DNA from: Micrasema longulum
Lineage: Eukaryota; Arthropoda; Insecta; Trichoptera; Brachycentridae
DNA: 64,000 nt
Direction of reading: 5' to 3'
Assembly (NCBI GenBank): GCA_022494885.1
Contig: JAGVSM010000972.1
Span: forward strand, 1-64,000
Below, one piece after another: positions 21,681 through 33,975 of the stretch; position 1 is the first letter of the stretch, and each line of letters starts with the position of its first letter. Under the pieces are notes generated by a model that made no database searches, was not told the origin of the DNA, and worked only from the letters and a program-made list of their open reading frames with translations. The translations under genes and the position numbers were made by a program.

Positions 21681-23694
21681 TTACCCAATATTTCTTAGGA
21701 CGCTAAATGCAGAAGCTCAGTGTTTTTTTAGAAATATTTTTTTTATTTTTTAATAGACTTTGCAAAAAAACTTTTTTTTTCTTTTAATATATCGTATTAT
21801 CAGCCTTTTATTTTTTTTTAAGTTTTGTATTTCTGAAATAGTCAGTCAGTTCTTCCGATTGTTTCTTTACGATAAGCAACTCGAATATCCTTTACAGCTC
21901 TCATATCATCGGTTGGTTCATGTGAACCAGTTACGTCAGTAATAATCATCTTAAAAGAAACAAATAAAAATACAGAATACGTTCAAAAATGTATGCGGTA
22001 TTTTTTTTGGTTTGGATATTTTGCCTGTTGGTTAGCTATGAATCCACTCGTATATTCTTAAAAATGTCATTTAAATTTAACCCTCTAAAAGGTAAAATTA
22101 CTAGATCGTACAAATGTGTTCCCTCATAAATCAAAATTTTCACACCAAAGTCGAAATGACGTACTAACCACCATTAAAGCCCATTGTTGCTTTGACCTAA
22201 GGCATTTTGCATCATTAATACGCGGTACAATGATGACCTATATACAGAATTAGGTAGGCGAGTTGCTTGCGGAGTGACCTACATACCCGTTCTTCCTCCG
22301 AGCAAAACCGGGCCTTAACGAAATAATGTACATGGTAAATCCTAAGGGATGGAATATAAACCTTATATTCTTGAAAGTCCGTGTATTTAAAGGCAGTGGT
22401 TACGTGGAGATTGTGCAGGAACATTGCTTTTAATTTGTACTTGGATTCAAAAGACCCCCGCAAGCTACAAACTTTTGATCGGCCAACAGTTTACCGGCAC
22501 GTTCCAGTGATATAACCGACGCACTGGGGAATCAAATTCATAACTCACGATAAAAAGTCAAAACTGTAAAGTTTTTTTAAAAATTTATACACAGATAAAT
22601 TGTGTATTAAAATACGCTTTCAAAATCCAAAATGGCGGTCATGGAATAAAGGTAGAACACTGTGAAATCACGCGTTGACCCGTTAGATCAGACGCATTGC
22701 AATCGTTAGCGGAAGCATGTATCATATATTGGCAAGCAGCAACGAATCCCCGTGTTTGATTTTAAACCGCTTATATTTTTACATCAAATTGTGAAACAAG
22801 TAGTTAATTTTGAATTAATTTAAATCACATGTTTTTCCCACAAGAGATTTTTAAGTTATATTGGCAAATTTTGTCACCGTCTTTTTCCAAAAATAAAAAT
22901 CACGTTGACATTTTAGCCATAGATAACACTTTAGCCCCATGCCCTAGATATAGTTTTGTAGAAATGTTCCTTAAGATGTTTTGTAAAAAATCTGTAAAAA
23001 TTATATCTAAGTTCGTCCAAAATTTTAAGATTATTTTTTACATAAACAATTTGTTTTGATTTACTGACATATTTTTCATCAAATCTGAGTTTATGAATGT
23101 TCATCTTACAGCTTTAAAAACCTCAACTATAAATATATAATATTTCTATATGGTATCTATATAACAGCTTTATGATATTAAAGCTATATATATATATAAA
23201 TATATTTACAAGTATGTACAGGTGGTTTAACTTATGCTGGCGCAAAACTCACACTAACGCAATTAAAATCTACAGGATGTTGATTTTAAAAAACGTTGTA
23301 TTAAGTTTTAACCAAATGCGATATCTTTTTTTAAAATTCAGTGTTGGATTAGAAGGTTGTGTGTGTGAAAGGAAAATACAATAGGTCAAGAAAACGTAAT
23401 ATGATTTACTAAAATATCTTGTTTCATTATTTTATATTTTTCAAATAATTTTTCAAAATGTCGCATTTTGCTAATTATAGTTCTTCCAAGAACAAGGGGG
23501 AATTTAAATTCAAAAAAATGTATTTTTTTTATATTCAATTACTAGAATGCGAAGTTGTGTTGATTGTTTTAAGTATATAAATAACAAGATTTATTGTTTA
23601 TATTGATAAACAGCTAATTGTAGTGTGTATGAAGATTTTTTTCCAATATAATTTGTACTGCGCATTTTTATACCACTCTATTAATTATTATAAT
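21681..23694. other. unassigned
   Basis: No gene. The minus frame at 22215-22463 (82 codons) lies in a slightly less AT-rich stretch but shows no recognisable motif, signal or neighbour. A TATA-rich run occurs at 23187-23207. Confidence 0.4.
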
Positions 23695-23830
23695 AATGAA
23701 TTTTTATTCTTAATTTTAACTTTTAATTTAAACTTTAAACTTCATTTTAATTTAAACTTTTCATTTTAATTTTAACTTTTACTTTTAATGTTAAACATTT
23801 GATTTCAACTCTTAATTTATACTTACCTGC
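23695..23830. repeat. imperfect TTTTAATTTTAACTT repeats
   Basis: Simple sequence made of shuffled TTTTAACTTTTAATTTAAAC units with no fixed period. Low-complexity DNA. Confidence 0.8.
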
Positions 23831-24904
23831 ATCTACTACCTGCATCGAATAATTTATTGTTGTTTGTGATTTTTTACAATTAAATTGAAATGTTCATGGA
23901 AGCAGAGAGAGAGGGAGGAAAGTAGAGTAGCTTTACAACGTCTTCTCCTTTTTATGATATTTTTATGTATTTTTTTTTATTTTTACTTTTTTAGAATTAA
24001 ATTATTTTTCCCCTCTCCTCCTGCATTCATTAGGGTGAAATTTGTAATTGGTCTTACTTTTTTTAATTGTTCTTTTGTACCTTGTTTTATATAAAGACTG
24101 TATGATTTCATTAATAAATAAATAAATATAAAACATTAAATAAAAAAACATTTTCTTAAGTATTTTTTTTTCGCTCTAATCCAAAAGTGATTTTTAAAAA
24201 CATTTAATATATCATCAAGATTTTAAAAATCAGTATTCTGTATATTAAACATGTTTATGTGTAAGTTTTGTGAAAGCGCCATCACTACATAATCGTCCTA
24301 TTCATGATTTGATTATATAAAAATACCTACATATTTAAAAACCAGTGTTTTTAATCCATAACTTAATACTTGTACATATTATTATATTTTTACTATTAAG
24401 AATCTCAACGAAATTCAGATGAACGCAGAAGCATCCTGTACATATTGTATTACCATATCATTAACAACTAATAAAGTAATAGTTGTCTATGTCACGCTCA
24501 TAAGCGCGTCTGAGCGCGAGAGAGACGGATATTATTTTCATAATGCATATGCCGTGCGATGTCATACCATGGGCTTATTCACGGATACTACACACTGCGT
24601 ATGTGTAGGTATTGAGCACGCGCCAGCTCGTAAAAATCCACCAGTATATGTGAGCTATATGTATTATGATATTTAAAAAATATATCTTCTCGAGAGCAGT
24701 GCAGGTATTTACGAAAAAAATTGAAGATACGTACTAATTGTCTACAAGGCCGTTATTTTTATATTTTAAATTTTAATGCGTCATGATTCATATGATGATT
24801 ATGTTAAAAAAATAAAACTTATGGCTGAACTTTAAAAACGATTGAAATATTATTATTTTTAGTTTTAAGATGAGTGCTCGTGAGCTGGTTTGGGGTTAAA
24901 TTAA
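23831..24904. other. unassigned
   Basis: No gene. At 24490-24530 is a GCGCGTCTGAGCGCGAGAGAG patch. The open frame at 24419-24676 covers it but contains no motif. Confidence 0.4.
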
Positions 24905-25173
24905 ATAGGTTGTTATGGATTACAATTGCAGTTTTTTATTAAGAAGTTACAAACGGGTTATATCCTACATTTAGTACAGAAGGAATTTACAATAGAAACA
25001 CTGGTGAAGATCTTGAGGCCAGGCAACACGAACTGTCAAGATGAAATGTACTGAATTATTTCGTCGTACGGTGTTTAGTAGACTCGTCTAGGCTGACGTT
25101 GCATCGGACTACGCGCTGCGGGCCAAGGCGGGGTTCGGACATGCCAACTGCACGGCTTTGGTGTTGCCCACCA
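24905..25173 (-). repeat. possible LTR relic
   Basis: A GC-richer 260-bp block. Read on the minus strand it starts near TGGTGGGCAACACC and ends with CTTCTTAATAAAAAACTGC and CCATAACA, so TG...CA ends and an AATAAA signal close to the end are present. No target duplication, primer-binding site or internal region is seen. A solo LTR is an inference only. Confidence 0.3.
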
Positions 25174-25317
25174 CGAGTAATGAACTATCAAAAAATATTT
25201 TTTTATCTTTTTTTTTTAAACTGACTCAACACTCAATGGTGGAACAGGATCAACCATTTGGTCGAGAGGTGGGAGCAGGTCCTAAACAGCAACGGTGAAT
25301 ATATTATTGATAAATTT

Positions 25318-25500
25318 ATTTATTTTTATTTATTTATTTATTTATTTGCGTATACACGGCACAAATGCCTTTTGTAACATAAACATAAACTTAAAAACAA
25401 TTAACATACAGTGTTTTATTTAAAAAATATGAAAGAATGTAATAACAATATATCTATACATATTACACAGTTGTTTTATAAATGTTCCACATAATAACTT
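25318..25500 (-). mobile_element. LINE 3' end with (AAAT)n tail
   Basis: The plus strand begins with a TTTATTTATTTATTTATTTG run. Its complement is an AAAT tail preceded by the hairpin GGCATTTGTGCC. The layout (hairpin, short spacer, AAAT tail) is that of several LINE ends in this window. The coding part is not recognisable. Confidence 0.6.
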
Positions 25501-25645
25501 TGAGATTTTAATACTTAAAATACTTATGTAGAAAAATAATAAAAATAAAGATAATGCGCTATATTCGAAACAGCAAAAATCATAAATCATTGATTTGTTG
25601 GTATTGTTGCAATGTATATTGAATGCCCTAGGAATAATACTAATA

Positions 25646-25770
25646 CCCGTATGTAGAAACAAACCTTAAAGAGAGGAAAGTACATTCTATTGTCTTCACC
25701 TTCGGGTTATTCTCTGCATTTAAAATTAGAATGTACTTTCCTCACCTTAAGTTCTGTCTCTGCATACGGG
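25646..25770. mobile_element. 125-bp MITE with long inverted repeats
   Basis: The arms of about 45 bases begin CCCGTATGTAGAAACA and end in TGCATACGGG, and include GAGGAAAGTACATTCTA and its complement. A 34-base spacer separates them. TA flanks both sides (25644-25645 and 25771-25772), which suits a Tc1/mariner-type TA target. No frame inside. Confidence 0.85.
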
Positions 25771-25772
25771 TA

Positions 25773-28385
25773 TAACTGTCTCCTGATAAGAGCTCAGGGG
25801 TTCTCAACCGTTTTAAAAATAAAATATAAAAAGAAACAAAATAATAAACCTTTTAATTAAAATTAAATATTAACAATTTTAAAAATATTTATAAAAATTT
25901 AAATTTTAAAAACTAAAAAAAAAACAAAAACACACAAAAAAAAAATTGTTATTATAATTGTTTTACGCTCAAATAGAAGTCTTTAATTTTTATGCTACGA
26001 ATTTATTTCTCAACCTAATACATACCTTATAAGTGGAAAATTATTTCTACTTTATGTATGTTTCCATACCTTTCTACAATTTGTTATATGTTAAAAGTCA
26101 AACATTTAAATTCATAACTCGCGCCAGTTGTTTGTTATTTGTAAATGTAGAATATTTATTCAACTAGTTTGAATTGTTGCCCTCGTTTATTTCAATTAAA
26201 TTCCATTTTATTCGGGCACAAAACAATTCATTCGTCAACTTTGAAGTCATGTTTATTTAGTTGAAAATGTAGGCGGAATTTTATATGGAAAAATGATTTT
26301 ATAACTTTTTCAATGACATTATCTTTAAATTGAGTTTGAGGATCTCTTCAAATCAGACTGAAAACAAAATGATCAAATGATTATGAAATATAAATTTAAT
26401 CATTTCATGCTTAAGGAGGGTAGCTTTGGTCCCCAAGGAGCAATTTTTTTTTGTTATTCATCATATTGATGTCATTTTTTGCATAATCATATACAATAAT
26501 TAACATATTACAACAGAGATGAAGAACATTTAAGATAAGGTAATAATTAAACTGTTTTAATGGATAATATATTTTACAAATTAGATATAAAAAAAATAAA
26601 AAAGATCGTTTCTTGACTCCATATCAACAAAATTGTATTTTATAATATTTTGACAAACCCTTACAACCAAGCTCTTACACGCATTAACACACCCAAAGAA
26701 ACACCATTACTTAATTATAATCCATGTACGTGTATTGTTTTGGATATATTTTATTGGTTTTATTCTTTGCATGTGTTGTTTTTATACTTTTAATTTGCAT
26801 TACTCTTGATATCCCCAATAAATCAAATGAAATAAATAAGGCATATACACAATTTTTAGGCCCATACCGGGAAATGAACCTTTTTTTATGGTGGAGGTTC
26901 TTTTAAAATTTAGTTTTTTGGAAAATCATAATTTTTGGTAAAATATAAATTGAGAGTTTTTTTTATTCTTTTATCAAAAACATTTAAAAAAATCTAATTA
27001 CCAAGTTATACTAAACTGCATAAAATGCAGTTCATCAGCAGGTGCTTAAAGTGTTCTTATATACTCGTATATACATAATCTTATCTATTTAATTCTATAA
27101 CAAATAAAAACTCTTATTAGTACGGAAAAAAAGGAGAATATGTATTTCCATGTGCATAAAAAAATGGAATATGTAGCTAAATAAAAATTTGTTTAAATAA
27201 AAAATAAAAACGCAAAAAATTAATACAAAAAACCACGTTCTAAAAGCCAGATTTTCATCATTCGTCTTTCTCTCGAGCCTGATAAATTTTTATTTAATGG
27301 GAGCATATTATACGCTTAAGCTTTATTGTACTTTAGTGTTCTTTTCTCGTATTTATTATTGAATTGGAGGAGAGCTTATTCATCTACACTAGTGAACAGA
27401 GTATTATATAAATGCTCCAATTTATTTCTATATTCAGATAGAGACACATGCTGAAAAATCAGCCTACACAGTTTAGTTCTAACGGATAAAATATTAAAAT
27501 ATTTATGCAATAAGGATATTGAAATATCGTTTTGTTGACGATACATTTTTTTAAATTAATAATTTGATAATTGAATTTTATAAGTTCTGAAAAAGGTTCA
27601 TGTTTGTATTACTGTAAAATCCCATGAGGTTAAAGCGTATCTTATACTTGATTCTGAAAGTAACAAATAAATTATAAACGTATTTGACCATCGAAATATT
27701 TTTTACTGGACGCGGAGTAGGGATGCGGCTTGGTAGGGGAGAGGTAGGTGTTTTGGGATACTTGTCCAAGACATTAAGAATGATCTCCATTTTTAAACCG
27801 TAAAAATTACTATTTTTCATAAAAAATGAGTTTGTGAAAAAAATTATAATTGGGTTTTTTTTAAATGACGAAATGTTCCTCTGAAGTTCGCGGTTTGGTT
27901 CTGAAACATTGTGTATATCAACGTATGGCTAGATGCAAATTTACTGCCGTATTGTAATTTTTGAGAAGAAGGCATAGTTATTTAATATGTGAGATGTAAT
28001 GTTACGTATCGGGTGTGTAATCTTGATTAATTTTTGGACTATCTTCAGGTGCTAAGACAGGGAAATCCGTTTTGATACTTCGGGTCCAATAAACTATTAT
28101 AGTTGTTACCATATTATATATTTAGTGTGTAAAGTTTCATGTACTTTGTACATGACAGGAACTTGAACGTGCACTAACATAAACTTTGTTTTCCCCGGAG
28201 AAATGTAGTTGCAAACCAATTTCAGTTGGACAAACTGACAATAAATATTATTTTACAACTCGCACAATAAATTAACTAGAAATTGTTAATTAATTCAATT
28301 TGAAGTCCGCATGATTTGACTATAGGATAAATAACATTATTCATTCAATTTTACTATTTAATATAATTTATCCTGAAATTAATAA
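25773..28385. other. unassigned AT-rich DNA
   Basis: No gene. At 26500-26540 ATATTACAACAGAGATGAAG belongs to repeat R-A. The frame at 27578-27820 crosses a GC-richer patch (GGACGCGGAGTAGGGATGCGG) without a motif. Confidence 0.45.
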
Positions 28386-28393
28386 TGAAGATA

Positions 28394-28495
28394 CCAGTCT
28401 CGGAGGTGTCATGAAAGCGAAAAAAACAGTTTCATATTATTCCAAATCTGTGCATTATGTATCCCGTTCGTCTTTTATTTTTATATTGAATTATG
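28394..28495 (+). ncRNA. hammerhead-like family B remnant
   Basis: CCAGTCTCGGAGGTGTC and GAAAGCG align with the family B motif, and the tail CGTTCGTCTTTTATTTT follows. The return strand of stem I and the GAAA box are lost, so it cannot fold as a ribozyme. Confidence 0.4.
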
Positions 28496-28529
28496 TTTTA
28501 AGAAACTCAGAAAAACGTTTGTACGAGGT

Positions 28530-28985
28530 ATTTCCTGGGAATAAATTATGTCAAACCCAAAACCTCTACGACTTTTGCTCAGAGACACCTCTTCTTTATC
28601 GCACCTAGAGTGTTTAAACGTTTGGAAGAGCGTGTAAAGCAGAAGAAGAAAACATATTTTCAAAAAAGAGTTTTAGGACTAGATCTTCCGTAGGGGGGGG
28701 GATTTGAGTGAGAAACTCCTTATGGTTTTTCAAATATTTGAGTTTGGTTTTATTTAGACTTTATTTTTCATTCTTTCATATTTTTTTAATATTGCTTATT
28801 GCATGTGTCTTTTTATATATGTTAACCATTTAATCTTATGATGTTTTTGTTATACGAGTATGCAGTAAATATGGTATATTGACTGTAAAAATTTTATACA
28901 TATATTCGTCCCAACTCAACACAGGACTTTGGTTCCATAGAGTTGAGACTTGTATCTCAATAAATTGTGAATTTATTTAAAAATG
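28530..28985 (+). pseudogene. LINE C-terminus and 3' end
   Basis: In frame from about 28551: VKPKTSTTFAQRHLFFIAPR, VFKRLEERVKQKKKTYF and VLGLDLP with a stop at 28693. A basic tail after FAQRHL and F..L is the usual end of jockey/CR1-type ORF2. The untranslated region ends with a hairpin, CTCAAC and GTTGAG around 28915-28948, and then AATAAATTG. The upstream part is missing. Confidence 0.7.
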
Positions 28986-29616
28986 AATCGATATTAAAGT
29001 TTGTTCAAGTGTTTGAAGACAAAATATTTATTTTCACCCCCTTGAAAGTCATTGAGATAAACAAATTACAACAGGGATGGAGACTACCTTAAATAAGGGA
29101 ATAATAATAATTCAATATTAGATCTGGCTGTTTTCAGCATAATGCATTTTAGGTTGTGTAGTCGCCCAGACTTCGAAATTCCCATAACTTCTATAACACC
29201 TAATTAATTTATTTTTTTTTAAATATAAAAAAATAAATTTAGTTATCGTTACAATTAATTACACAAATATAAACATAAAATGATACGTTCAATACATAAT
29301 GACACAAAATACAATTACTACGGCTGGCTGTTTTCTACAAAATGCATATCTTAGATTGTGCGGTCAGCCATGTTTTAAAAGTTATTAAAACTAGTCAAAT
29401 ACAAAGTTAAATTTATTTTTGGATTTAATAAAAACGAATGTATGCATTATTTATCATTTGTGAAAATAAAAAAACATTCCAACTTTGTGAAGATTTGATT
29501 ATTCACTCTTTTGCACACAAAATTGTTATTATCTCAGATTCACTTTTCTATGGCTGGTTGTTTTTTTTTTGCATAACGACGTTCAATTGGTTTCATTCAA
29601 AATAGTAAAAATACTA
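28986..29616. repeat. region with recurring CTGGCTGTTTT phrases
   Basis: CTGGCTGTTTTCAGCATAATG at 29125, CTGGCTGTTTTCTACAAAATG at 29325 and CTGGTTGTTTTTTTTTTGCAT at 29553 share sequence with 14347 and 14427, and with the start of the window. At 29065-29105 a TTACAACAGGGATGGAGAC block belongs to R-A. The spacing (about 200 and 230 bases) suggests old, decayed tandem copies of one element. Non-coding. Confidence 0.45.
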
Positions 29617-29700
29617 TTTCGTGTTACCGCGGCGCGACGCGCCGCCGTCGCTTTTTAGTGAAGTGATGCGTCGCGCCGCTTAAGTGACGCGCCACCGAAA
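29617..29700. mobile_element. CpG-rich foldback (MITE-like)
   Basis: GCGGCGCGACGC at 29629-29640 is the exact complement of GCGTCGCGCCGC at 29668-29679. The ends ATTTCG and CGAAAT also pair. It is a sharp CpG-rich island in AT-rich DNA. Likely a small foldback element with no coding. Confidence 0.6.
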
Positions 29701-30069
29701 TGTGGTTTAACCTTTAAGCACTTTGTTACATATAAAAAATAGTCATAAAATAACCGAGAGTATGAATCTTAAAAATATTATGCTCTGAAAATATTTAAAC
29801 GAAACAGAAAGCATGGTACGATTATTTACAATTTTCGGAATACATTTCTGATGGTAATCTTGAAAGGCTATAAATAAAGCTATAAATATCAACAACATAC
29901 GCATCCCTGTATTATAATTATATTGCCTACAAACATGGTTAAAAGAATAGTAAAAACCTGAGTTGGATACGAAAATTTGAACTCAGAATAAAAAGTTTTA
30001 TCGTGGTCGCTTGTCAAATTAAAAAAATATTTTTATTACGTAGCGTAGGACTCGTAGTATTTAATACTA

Positions 30070-31323
30070 GGGTTGCTACTTAAATTTTGAGATAGACAAG
30101 TAAAAACAAATATGTATAATCTAAAATGGCTTAATTTTTCATCAAAATATTTTCTTTGAAGATCAATACACTTTTGCACGCGTTTTAACCAATTTTCGAA
30201 TCACTTTTTCCGGTCCGATTGAAGTACCTCCAAAACATGTGATTTGAACGTATTAATTGCTTCTTCAGGTGTCGAAAAACGTTGAACTTGCAATTTATTT
30301 TTGATGTGTGAGAATAAGAAAAAATCATTGGTTGCCAAACCAGGACTGTACGGCGGATGACTCATCGATTCGAAGTTTTGAATGCTCAAAAATTCACTTG
30401 TTTGAGCTGATGTGTGATAGCTTGCATTGTCGTGGTGGAGAATGATTCGTCTTCTACAATTGGTTTTCCTTATTTTTTTAAACATTTCCTGCAAACAAAT
30501 GGTGGTGTTCCATTCAGAATCGACTAATGGAACGATGGCGATATGTCTAGTTATTCTGAAAAAACAAGCGACCATTTGCTTCGAAGTGCTTCATGCGCGA
30601 ACAACTTTTGTTGGATTTGGCTCGTCTTGAAAGACCCATAAAGTCGATTGTTGTTTAGTTTCGGGTTTATATGCATAGATCCATAACTCGTTGCCTACCA
30701 CAACTTTATAGACGTCTTTTGAAGCACCGCGATTGAATTTTTTAAACATTTGTTTGCGACAATCGGCACTAGTCTTTTTTTGAGCGATTGTCAAATTATG
30801 CGGTATCCAACGCGAACAAATATTTTCGACGACTAAATTTGCATGCAATATTTAAATATATGCAAGTACAACAACTAATGTTTTAGCATGCCTCAAATTC
30901 ACGGTATGTCACGTGACAATCTTGCAATATCAGTTCACGCTAAACACAATTTTTTTCTGGCATAACAGCCGATTTTGGACGACCTTCACGAAATTCACCC
31001 TGTAACGAAGTGCGATTACGATCGAATTCAGAAAATCAACAAAGCACGGTGACTCAAAATTGTGTTTCATTGTTAAAAGTTGCAACGAGTTGATGTGCAC
31101 ACTGTTGTTGGTTTAATCCATGACGGAAGTCATAGAAAATCATCGCACGAAAATGTTCACGATTTAGTTCCATTTTTTTACAACATAAATTTTTCAAGTC
31201 TCTGGAAACAACACACATATTAATCGTATGACAAAACGTTCTGAGTACGTTTACCATTAAAAATGGTCAAAATTGACATATTTACGCTGGGGTTGCTATA
31301 TCTCAAAACTTAAGAAGCAACCC
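30070..31323 (-). mobile_element. mariner element, near full length, inactive
   Basis: Terminal repeats of about 27 bases begin GGGTTGCTACTTAAATTTTG at 30070 and, on the other strand, GGGTTGCTTCTTAAGTTTTG at 31323. The left side is flanked by TA and the right by TC. The total of about 1.25 kb is the usual mariner size. The transposase is on the minus strand, starting near 31173 with MELNREHFRAMIFYDFR, the N-terminal HTH. The middle is frameshifted and holds stops. The catalytic part shows VVGNELWIYAY, where the first Asp of the DD34D triad is Asn. HHDNASYHTS keeps the second Asp, and ATNDFFLF keeps the third, with 34 residues between them. LQSDRKK ends the visible frame near 30201. Confidence 0.93.
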
Positions 31324-32009
31324 TCGTGTAACATCAAAATAAAAAAAAGTGGTTTTCTAATACTAACAACTTGTAGGCAATACAGTTGGCTTTCGTCGAT
31401 GTTGTATGCTAAGTTTATTTAAGAATAAGAACGGTTTTTTAGTGAGCCAATAGAACTTATACACATGTATGAGCTTATCAATGAAAATATTTTGGTTACA
31501 CACATTACATAATGAGGAGCGTGGGATCAGATGACTTTGGAAGTAGACAGAAAGACAGGATCTAGGGTAAATAAGGAATCCAGTTCATGTTTACAAAATA
31601 TTGTTGATAAAACCACCTGGTCTAAGAAAAAATATTTAGTTTTTTTATATCACATAAAATTTTGTATTTTTTCTTTTCTAAATGAATACCTCACTGGGCA
31701 TAACCCGTGTCCAGGCATTCATTTACATTATTTTAAGATCATTTTTGAGGACATAATAAATAAATATAATATAATCAATAACGCTGCAAGGATATAAAAA
31801 TAAAATATAAATAGCGGACATGCAGCAACAACTCCAGGTTCAAATAGTCCTCCGGTTTGGTAGGGTGACAATCTCAAGGCAATTTTTGAGACAGAAATCC
31901 AGAAGCCATTTTTTAACGAATGATTTGAACTTCTGATTATTTATATTTAATTTTAAGTCAAGAGGTATAGTTGTAGGATTAGGTTGTTGATTGTGGTGGA
32001 GCTCCTACT
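31324..32009. other. unassigned
   Basis: No gene. The plus frame at 31531-31797 (88 codons) has no recognisable motif. Confidence 0.4.
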
Positions 32010-32272
32010 TCAGTTAGAAATTGATTGATAAAAAGACACGAGATTGCTGTTTAATGCGTATTTATTACATGGCGAATAAGATACAGCACTTGGTTGTGTA
32101 GCACGAGCAAAGCAGCGATGATGGGTTGAAGAAACTGCGTTTGAACTACATGCTGGAACTAAGTAACTTCGTCGAGCTGGACTGACTGACTGAACTTAGC
32201 CTGTTAGGCAGACTGACCGGTGTTGCGTCCTGGGGTCTCTTTATAGGTGACATTCCTTTGTAGTTCAGTTCA
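32010..32272 (-). repeat. possible solo LTR, U3 end lost
   Basis: On the minus strand a TATAAAGAGACCCC box (about 32245) is followed by a GC-richer 170-bp stretch. AATAAATACGCATTAAACAGC (about 32060-32080) and TCTCGTGTCTTTTTATCAATC come next, a promoter, R and polyadenylation order typical of LTRs. It abuts the LINE at 32275. No second LTR or target duplication is visible. Confidence 0.4.
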
Positions 32273-32274
32273 TA

Positions 32275-33522
32275 GGTTAGGTGTACCACAGGGATCACAC
32301 CTTGGGCAACTTTTATTTAATGCCTATATTTATGATATTCAATTATGTTTCGAAAATGCCCATTACCTTTGTTATGCTGACAATAAAAAAAATTACCTTA
32401 AAGTCAAGTGAAGAGATGATTGTGCAAAATTACAAAAAGATTTAAATGCATTATCGAATTACTGTGTTGAAAACAAACTTCATATCGATGTTTCTAAATG
32501 TTACAAAATATCTTTCACTCGTAATAAAAATAAAATAAAATATGACTATATGATAAATAAAAATACAATTAGAGAAGCAAACGAAATACGTGACTTGGGA
32601 ATTATTTTGGACTCAAAATTAAATTACAATAGTCATATAGAAACTATAATTAACAAGGCATACAAAATGACTGGATTTATCATGCGGCTGTGTACATCTT
32701 TTAAAAACTTAGGTTCATTTATAACGCTTTACATAACATACGTACGCCCTCATTTTGAATATTGCACTGCCATCTGGTCTCCTGTTAATGAATTAAATAT
32801 TATTAGAAACGAAAGTGTTCAAAAAAAATTCCTGAAAAACTAGAATAAAAATTTCATTCGCATTTTCCAAATTATTTAGCTTCATTAAAATTTTATAACC
32901 TTGATTCATTAGCACACAGGAGAGATATGTTTGATCAGATCATGCTTTACGCAATTGTAAATAATAAATACGATTCCCCGAAACTCATTAATCTACTTGC
33001 TTACCGCGTTCCCTTCAGGCCAACTAGACTCTCTGATATTTTCTATATTCGTAAAATTAAAACTAATCATCGGAAACATTCAACGATCCCTCGCATATGT
33101 GAAATATTTAACAAAAATTTTAATAGTCTTGATATATTTGACACTCCATATAATATGTACAGAAGAGAATTAATAGGTTTGATTCATGTTCTTCATTCGT
33201 AATTCATTAAATCATTAAATCAAATGCAATTTTACACTCTTACTTTCCTTTAATCATCCTTTACCACTCCTTATCAATTTCCTTCTTTTTCTTTCCACTA
33301 TCTCCTTGTTTTGTCCATATTTATCTTATTTTAATATATAGTATATTTATTATTTTTATAGTTTAAACTTTAAGCCGTCGTCGCTTTATTATAGTATTAT
33401 TTAGTGAATACACATAATTGGATGGCAGGCCCTACTATGTATACATTTTTTATACTTTTTTAAAATAATTAATTAATTTAACCTGTACATCTGTTTGTAT
33501 TCGAAATAAATAAAATTTCTTC
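32275..33522 (+). pseudogene. LINE (jockey/CR1-like) RT C-terminal half and 3' end
   Basis: It opens at GVPQGSHLGQLLFNAYIYDI (RT motif with PQGS), then LCYADNKKNY, where the catalytic YADD has become YADN. Next are LSNYCVENKLHIDVSKC, IRDLGIILDSKLNYNSHIE, LYITYVRPHFEYCTAIWSP and VQKKFLKN with a stop. After a frameshift it continues as MFDQIMLYAIVNNKYDSPKL up to 33202. A 300-bp untranslated region ends with GGATGGCAGGCCCTACTA and AATAAATAAAATT. The altered YADN, stops and frameshifts mean it is dead. The same 3' end occurs alone at 57680-57790. Confidence 0.87.
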
Positions 33523-33530
33523 ATGGTAGG

Positions 33531-33673
33531 GACGATGTGAATGTACTACAGAACTATGATCCCAATTCCATGTTCAATACTGATATAGTCGCATTAAATG
33601 TGATATTGGGTTCTACAGAAAATGATGACATTACTTTCTTCGGTCATCACACTATTTCAGGTGAAACGTTTTA
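33531..33673 (+). other. 47-codon open stretch, origin unknown
   Basis: Immediately after the LINE tail a frame reads DDVNVLQNYDPNSMFNTDIV, ALNVILGSTENDDITFFGHH and TISGETF, then a stop. Its composition (Asp, Asn, Thr and Gly rather than Phe, Lys and Ile) is more protein-like than most frames here. It has no start codon and I recognise no family. It could be a piece of a broken gene or transposon into which the LINE inserted. Confidence 0.3.
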
Positions 33674-33689
33674 ACACGTGTATGTCATC

Positions 33690-33975
33690 GATAATGGACT
33701 ACGAACCCTACATGGTGTAAATTTTAGGATCAAGGTACACGTGACTCCTCTGACCAAACGATGTTGCCATTTAAGGTGGCACGCATATTTGTCTCTTTTT
33801 TTATCTTGTTTCATAGGTTGTATTATATTTACTGCCATCATTTTTATGTGTGTGCCATAGCTTTTAAGTGCCCTGGCGAACAGTTGCCTGACGTCCAGAA
33901 CACCCACTCGTTCAAACACCTCCGTTGTGAGTGCTCTGATAGGGACCCCGAGCAGAACCTTGAGTACATAATGTT
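33690..33975 (-). pseudogene. LINE ORF2 fragment
   Basis: On the minus strand from about 33970: LKVLLGVPIRALTTEVFERV and GVLDVRQLFARALKSYGTH, then a decayed tail. The pattern LLGVPIRT.T.E...RAGVLDV..L matches the region after the reverse transcriptase thumb in I/jockey-group LINEs. No RT catalytic region remains. Confidence 0.6.
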
